From: Lenzites betulinus
Lineage: Eukaryota > Basidiomycota > Agaricomycetes > Polyporales > Polyporaceae
Length of the DNA stretch: 64,000 nucleotides
Assembly: GCA_022264855.1 (NCBI GenBank)
Contig: JABYQU010000008.1
Coordinates: 620,001 to 684,000, forward strand
Direction: 5' to 3'
Below the pieces are notes generated by a model. The model saw nothing but the letters and a program-made list of their open reading frames with translations. It had not been told where the DNA came from and ran no database searches. Shown in pieces: positions 59,171-64,000 of the stretch. Both the position numbers and the translations under genes were made by a program. Within the stretch, counting starts at the first letter, position 1; the number at the start of each line of letters is the position of its first letter.

Positions 59171-59704
59171 TTATACGTCGTCCTCAAACGTCGACCACGC
59201 CGACGGGAAACTGTATGGGTCCTGCAAGACCTCCGGCCCCGGCATCACGCCGTCGCGGAGATCGATGTAGTCGCTCCGCCCGCCCGTCTCCCCCTCCAGC
59301 TGGTCCAGGGTATACTCGCGCGTGTCCCTGACCTGCTGCCCGTTCATGTCGCCCAGGATGCGTCGGAAGCGCTGCTCGTCATGAGTGTGGGGGTTGATCG
59401 CATGTGCCCGCCTGCGGAGCTCGCGGACGCTGCGAACGGTGTTGGTCGAGCCGGTGCCAGTGGTGCGCCGGGTGCGCCGACGGCGGGGCGCGATGTTCTC
59501 CCTGTTCTCGTTGTCAACGGCCGCGGCTTGGGCTAAGGCTTGTGCCTGGACTTGGGCACCGTTGGCCGGGCCTGCAGCTTGGGCATTCGCGTGGGCGCCG
59601 TTCGCTTGAGCTTGGAGTGGTGCGGCCGCATGGGCGTGCAGGACTCGAGGAGGCGCACCGAAAAGGTACATGGACACGCCGGCGCCGGTAACGTATTCAG
59701 TCAT
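59171..59704 (-). CDS. Alanine/glutamine-rich 177-residue protein, function unknown
   Basis: A single-exon frame from ATG 59704 to the stop at 59171. The N-terminal part is MTEYVTGAGVSMYLFGAPPR followed by an A/Q/N-rich low-complexity stretch (about 25-65). A basic patch RRRRTRRTTG follows at about 74-83. The second half is charged and helix-prone (RSVRELRRRAHAINPHTHDE, RILGDMNGQQVRDTREYTLD), ending in PSAWSTFEDDV. No known domain. The defined start context and balanced second half support a real gene. An extra 5' exon cannot be excluded. Confidence 0.6.
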   Translation of the reverse strand: MTEYVTGAGVSMYLFGAPPRVLHAHAAAPLQAQANGAHANAQAAGPANGAQVQAQALAQAAAVDNENRENIAPRRRRTRRTTGTGSTNTVRSVRELRRRAHAINPHTHDEQRFRRILGDMNGQQVRDTREYTLDQLEGETGGRSDYIDLRDGVMPGPEVLQDPYSFPSAWSTFEDDV

Positions 59705-61661
59705 GGTTGGGTATAAAGAGAGGAGGGGGTGAGGGAAACCTAAGCTCGAGGGTATTCTAGGATGGTCGGCAGAGACAGGCTAGTGGAGGACGAGACGGAG
59801 GGCTGGGCGGCAAACTTATACCCCGGCGTCTGCGCGCTAGATTTGGGACCCCGCGCCGACATAAGCAGGAGTGCGGCGGGTTCAGCCGACCTGAGTTGAT
59901 CGCGAGCGAGCGATTGCCATGTTGGGAGAGTAGACAAAGGTCTCCAGGTTACGCGGGCGGGTGTCCAGGCTCACGGAGCAGGCCATTCCGGATTGCCTGA
60001 CGGTCAAGCGCTATCACATATAGTCAACACGCTTGTCAAGACGCATAGCAAGATTCAGAAGATAGACACGATGAGTGACACACCAGACGCGTTGTCACCC
60101 ACACAATCACCTCACATTCACCTGTTTCTAGACCCTCATGCACATGCTTGAACGCTCGCAAGCTGCTCACTACTTTGACAGAGGTCGCGTGTGCGTCCAA
60201 CCCAGGCCTAGCACAAGGACTCTTTGGCATATCAGATCAAGCGTGCCGCTCTGAGAGCACTGCGAGGGTGGGCAAAGAAATATTTCCCGCAGGGTCACCC
60301 TACGCACGCGCTTCGAATTCTTGCATGGTATGTTGCCACGATTCATGTATACTGGTCCCAGGCGCAGTGGTCACTCACGCCACTCTATGCACAGGGCATT
60401 CGAAATGCACATACTATCAAGGCGGCGTGCAGCCCATTTGGTAGCTGTACAATGACACGGAAGTTATCCCCTGCCACAGGCAACCACATGGAAGTGCAAC
60501 AGAGTGCCAGGTACAGGCAGCAAAGGTGCGGGTTTCAAAAAAAACGGACTAGCCGCGCGACCGTGTTTCCACCGTTGAATGCAATGACACGCATAATCGA
60601 GCCGAGGTAGTATGATCATGCATGCCTTGGACTTCAGAATTGAAGATGACATGGAACATAGCGCAGATATACGCGAATGACTGCGCTATACACAGGGAGG
60701 GTTGACGGGAAAAAAGGTTGCATGTTACTGTGAAACACGTAGCGCCGTGCACCACTTGAACGGAGATTCACGGCGACACACATCTCATTCGGAGGTACAT
60801 CCACGCTTTACGCATGAGGCATTCCTCTTGCGTAAGTCGTGTATGAACTACCTGCTTCTTTTTGTCGGCAAACTTGTGCACGAAATGTTGCCGCATGTTA
60901 TGTCTGCACGCGTTGTCCGGGCGCTGGAATGTTTTTATACACTACTCACCTTCGAGCAGAAAATTGGTATGTTTTGCCAGGGGGATTACAGACTATGGCG
61001 TGTGACCACGCCTATAATATAAACGTTCGCCTGCGGTCCGGTCACCCCCTGTACTTGCGCTGTCGTTGTATTCCTAGAGCCACGTCACCGGCGCGACGCT
61101 CGAGAAAAACGTAGCGTGAGCATCTCTAGGGGATCTTTGGCTGGCGAAAAATTGTGCTGGCGGTGCTCTGAGAGACTACTGGAGGCTCGAAAATTTCTAG
61201 TCACTAGCCCGACGCGAGATATGCCCAGTACGCGAGGAATCGGTAATTGGAGACGGTAGAAGACGTCGATCACCCAGTTTACACAAATGCCGCCACGGCG
61301 CCTGCCGCGGTACACTACTTAGATCGGAATCTGCACTTCGTGAGCTGCCTGTAGTGTAAGTTACGGTCGGGTCGCACAGCTCTAGATCTGCAGGTCCTGA
61401 GTAGAACTCTGGCCAGAATTCTAGCTCGGTCTCTATGTGTATCACATTTTTGTACAATAATATGTGGCGTACTGGCCGCAGCAACCCAAGTATCTCGAGT
61501 TTATCCTGGGTGGCTACCGCACAGTCTTTCGTCGCGACAACGAGAGTATGACCATTAGCATGGATAGCAAGTCGTGTCCTACGAGAGCAAAATGCTAAAC
61601 CGCGAGCAGGCAATTATTCCATTATGATGCTGTACATGTACTCGCTCGACCTTGCTGTGAT
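59705..61661. other. Intergenic region with possible decayed coding pieces
   Basis: About 2 kb. A minus-strand frame at 61197-61613 without an ATG reads LVVATKDCAVATQDKLEILG and IETELEFWPEFYSGPADLEL, natural-looking protein sequence. The adjacent frame 61085-61315 continues with RRGGICVNWVIDVFYRL, as if a frameshift or an unplaced intron lies near 61320. On the plus strand 60224-60430 reads LRGWAKKYFPQGHPTHALRI. I regard these as gene relics at best. Confidence 0.3.
61197..61613 (-). pseudogene. Possible gene relic, unknown family
   Basis: An open frame of 139 codons with natural composition but no ATG at its start, and apparent continuation in another frame below 61315. No domain recognised. 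It ends about 50 bp from the 3' end of the L16 gene, which lies on the same strand. Confidence 0.25.
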
Positions 61662-62448
61662 CTATGCCGAGATAGTCTGCTGCGGGATGGTTTCCGCAGG
61701 AATGTCGGGAGTGATGAGGAGGTTGCCAAGTCTTGGGGGCGCTTTGCGGTCAATAAATTCCATGAGCGTGGGGAGCTTGTCGCATGCAAGACGGAGTGCT
61801 ACGAATGGGAAGTTATCGTCACCAGCCCCTCATACTTGAAGTATATGTGCTCACCCTCCCTGGCTAACTCCTCGCGGATTGGTGCTCCGCCAATTTCGAA
61901 GATGACGCGCCCAGGAGCAACACTACATAGCTGTGAGCTATAGCACTCGCTGCCGGTACGCGTCAAGACTTACCGGGTTGCCCAGAACTCAAAGTTTCCT
62001 TTTCCTTTACCCATACGGGTCTCGTTCCCCTACGAACACATACGTTAAAATCTCCGCTCGTACGCATCGGCTGCGCACATACTTTAATGCAAACAGGGAT
62101 GTCAGGGAATATGCGCATGTACACTTTCGCGCCCTTGATGACTTTGAGTTTCCGCTTCAGTGCATCGTCCGCAGACTTGAGCTGCTTGGCCGTTATCCGC
62201 GCGCCATTGCCCTTCACCCGGATGCCCCACTCGCCGAAGGTGAGTGTCGTGCCCTTGATCGAGCCGCCAGTAGGAACGGGGAGCACGCCCTTGTGTCTCT
62301 TGATGAACTTGACTGACCGCGGGGCAAGCTGGTGCCGTCCACGCGCAAACACCAAAGATGGTGAGCTCAGCGCCGGCGCAAACGGCGACGACCAGGTCGA
62401 GGGCCGGCAGACAGCCAGCAGCGACCGCGCAGATGAGAGGGAGAACAT
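61662..62448 (-). CDS. MRPL16: Mitochondrial large-subunit ribosomal protein L16 (uL16m)
   Basis: Component of the mitochondrial 54S ribosomal subunit near the peptidyl-transferase centre. Predicted minus-strand exons are 62083-62448, 61974-62029, 61855-61922 and 61662-61798, giving 208 residues. The N-terminus (MFSLSSARSLLAVCRPSTWS) is rich in S, R and A without acids, as expected of a mitochondrial presequence. The L16 core follows: LAPRSVKFIKRHKGVLPVPT, FGEWGIRVKGNGARITAKQL, KVYMRIFPDIPVCIKGNETR, MGKGKGNFEFWATRVAPGRV and IFEIGGAPIREELAREALRL. The last 35 residues are an extension beyond the usual domain. It is divergent from the gene at 62575, with only 126 bp between starts. Confidence 0.95.
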
Positions 62449-62574
62449 GGAGAGCGTGGCTTACGTAAGAGTACGCGCTCTGCTTTCGTCGGTGTGGCAG
62501 AGCGCCTAAGCAACTTACGCCCTCCTCCCGACGCCCTCCCCCACGGTAGTCTCTGGGTCTCTTTCCTGCTCGGG
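62449..62574. promoter_or_regulatory. Short divergent promoter shared by MRPL16 and a basic-protein gene
   Basis: 126 bp between the ATG at 62448 (minus) and the chosen ATG at 62575 (plus). It includes a C-rich stretch (about 62520-62552). If the plus gene starts further upstream the region is shorter still. Confidence 0.45.
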
Positions 62575-63193
62575 ATGGTGTACCGTTTGCCTTTGAACCT
62601 CCGACATGTGCTGCTGCAGCGCAGCAGCCCCGCGTCTCGCGACCTCGTCCTGGGCCTCATAAAGGCGAAGCAGCCGCTCACCGTCCAGGAGCTGTACAAC
62701 CTTGCCCTGCAACGCCAGGCCGAAGCGCAATCCACAGATGCTCCTGCGGGTAGCTCTGAGTCACTCATTCCCTCTATGAGGTATGTACTGCATAGCTTAT
62801 GCGGACCGGCCGAAGCTGACCCATGACACCAGGTACCTTAAGAGGGCCGTGCTCCCTGCTCTCGAGCAAATGGGCAAGGTCGAGAAGGTGCACACGAAGC
62901 AAGACCTCACGGAGGAAGAACGTGATGTTCTCAAGGCGAACATGGGCACCAACAGCAAGCGTGCGGCTACGCTTCCCAAACACGTCGAGCTCTGGCGGTG
63001 GCAGGTCAAGGAAGAAAAGCCCGCACGTGTGGTGGAGGAGAAGCCAGTGTTCGGGAAGGAGGTTGGTGTCGATGCGGACTGGTCACACTTGAACAGGCGA
63101 CGCCTACGGGCTCGGGAAGAGAAGGTTAGACGGGACGTGCAGTGGCTGAGGGAACTTGCTCGCGCGAGGCAGGATGAATCTGTCTCCGCATGA
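62575..63193 (+). CDS. Basic 188-residue protein, possibly mitochondrial ribosomal
   Basis: Two exons, 62575-62780 and 62833-63193, joined by a 52-nt intron that keeps frame (SMRYLKRAVLP). The start is set at the first in-frame ATG, giving MVYRLPLNLRHVLLQRSSPA, a basic, acid-free N-terminus compatible with mitochondrial import. Further segments are LGLIKAKQPLTVQELYNLAL, TLPKHVELWRWQVKEEKP, LNRRRLRAREEKVRRDVQ and WLRELARARQDES. It is strongly basic and helical. The divergent pairing with MRPL16 and the composition suggest a mitochondrial ribosomal or related protein, but I cannot assign the family. Confidence 0.7.
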
Positions 63194-63477
63194 CACAGGT
63201 AAGTAAGATGTCCGCTCTCTGTGACGCTCTTGCTCATATTATCATATTCGCAGGTGTTACCAGTAGTTTATTCATTCTCTTAATCACACACCTTGTGCCT
63301 CCCTTTCTTTCGCCAGGACGATCATAAGCACCGAGGTATGAAGCTACCAGAGGCGACTGACGTCTTCCGACTTGAAAGCAGGTAATATTAATAAGGAGCG
63401 TGTATTGATATATATCGTCACAATCCTAGAAAGCGTATGGAGCTACAAGACTGACCCATATGTATACGCACGAGTGC

Positions 63478-63955
63478 TCAGAAAAGCTCCTCCTCTTCCG
63501 GCTTCCAGTTCTTAGCCTGGTCCCAGTAACCCGCGAGCTTCTCTCCAAGAACCTCCTTCGCCGCCGAGTCCGTCGGGCAGCTCTTAGGCTTGAAGTTGCT
63601 GAACGCGCGATCGCGAAGCTGGCCCTCCCAGATCAACCAGCAGTGGTTGTCTTCCAGCGAAACCTGGCCTTCCGTAGCCGATGTTGCGGCCTTGCCCTTG
63701 CCTTTTCCAGCCCCGCCCTCATCCTCTTCGTCTGGTCCTGCGATCTCCACGTCCTCGCCACCGCGCTCGCGGGCGGCCTCCCTCCACGCGATGCGGCGGA
63801 GCATGAGCTTCTTGTACTGCCGAACGAACTTTGCAGCGCCCTCCACGTAGACCATGCTGAACGTAGGGTGGAAGATACAGGTGCCCGTGAGGTTCATCTG
63901 TTCAGCATTCTTCCGCACTTTGAACCGGTGCGCCGGGTCCGAGAGTGTCTTGACC
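63478..63955 (-). CDS. PRP3: U4/U6 snRNP protein PRP3, C-terminal exon, runs off right edge
   Basis: PRP3 is a core protein of the U4/U6.U5 tri-snRNP in spliceosome assembly. The visible last exon encodes about 158 residues after a splice acceptor (TATAG) at 63956. The upstream intron and all earlier exons lie beyond the window. The segment KVRKNAEQMNLTGTCIFHPT, FSMVYVEGAAKFVRQYKKLM and LRRIAWREAARERGGEDVEI is the conserved C-terminal (DUF1115) region. A disordered insert GGAGKGKGKAATSATEG and LEDNHCWLIWEGQLRDRAFS, NFKPKSCPTDSAAKEVLGEK follow. It ends with an acidic EEEELF tail. Confidence 0.92.
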
Positions 63956-64000
63956 CTATACAAAGTGATCAGTTACCACACATGGCATTACGAGGAAAAT

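Noticed and set aside
1..64000. CRISPR arrays, bacterial-type operons or prophage
   Set aside because: No regular direct repeats with spacers. Gene structure is clearly eukaryotic with introns throughout.

Overview
The window is a stretch of nuclear DNA from a filamentous basidiomycete, most likely an Agaricomycete. The evidence is dense short GT-AG introns of about 45-70 nt, donors of the GTGAGT/GTACGT type, and families expanded in mushroom-forming fungi (a DUF6534-like seven-helix membrane protein, a DUF6589-like protein). Conserved genes have up to 13 short exons, so most had to be assembled by hand. All splice joins are reading-frame predictions without transcript support.

Left part (1-8.4 kb). 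The 5' half of a fimbrin gene (SAC6) leaves the left edge. About 390 bp upstream of its start lies a complete 6.47-kb DNA transposon (1959-8428). It has long terminal inverted repeats of 314-315 bp, a 9-bp target-site duplication, and two convergent multi-exon genes that stop 18 bp apart. One encodes a DUF6589-like protein that is the candidate DDE transposase. The other encodes a RecQ-like helicase with a C-terminal zinc knuckle. This is the most interesting system in the window.

Middle (8.4-43 kb). After a gene-poor GC-rich stretch come two convergent FKBP12 genes with identical six-exon structures, an omega-like glutathione S-transferase with a predicted 4-nt exon, a bestrophin-family channel, an uncharacterised small gene, and a 1392-residue single-exon coiled-coil protein with a C-terminal HPD motif. 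A short-chain dehydrogenase and a DUF6534-like membrane protein follow head to head. Next are a glutathione-degrading ChaC cyclotransferase hidden in many tiny exons, an extended-SDR reductase, a small unknown gene and a large disordered protein with a conserved C-terminus.

Right part (43-64 kb). About 10 kb of GC-rich DNA has no gene I can support with confidence. It is followed by a 921-residue proline-rich/acidic protein, the small membrane proteolipid PMP3, a single-exon alanine-rich protein, and mitochondrial ribosomal protein L16, which shares a 126-bp divergent promoter with an unknown basic protein. The C-terminal end of splicing factor PRP3 leaves the right edge.

Functional links are loose, as usual for fungal chromosomes: actin bundling, protein folding, glutathione metabolism, ion balance at membranes, mitochondrial translation and splicing. 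Only the two transposon genes form an obvious working unit.
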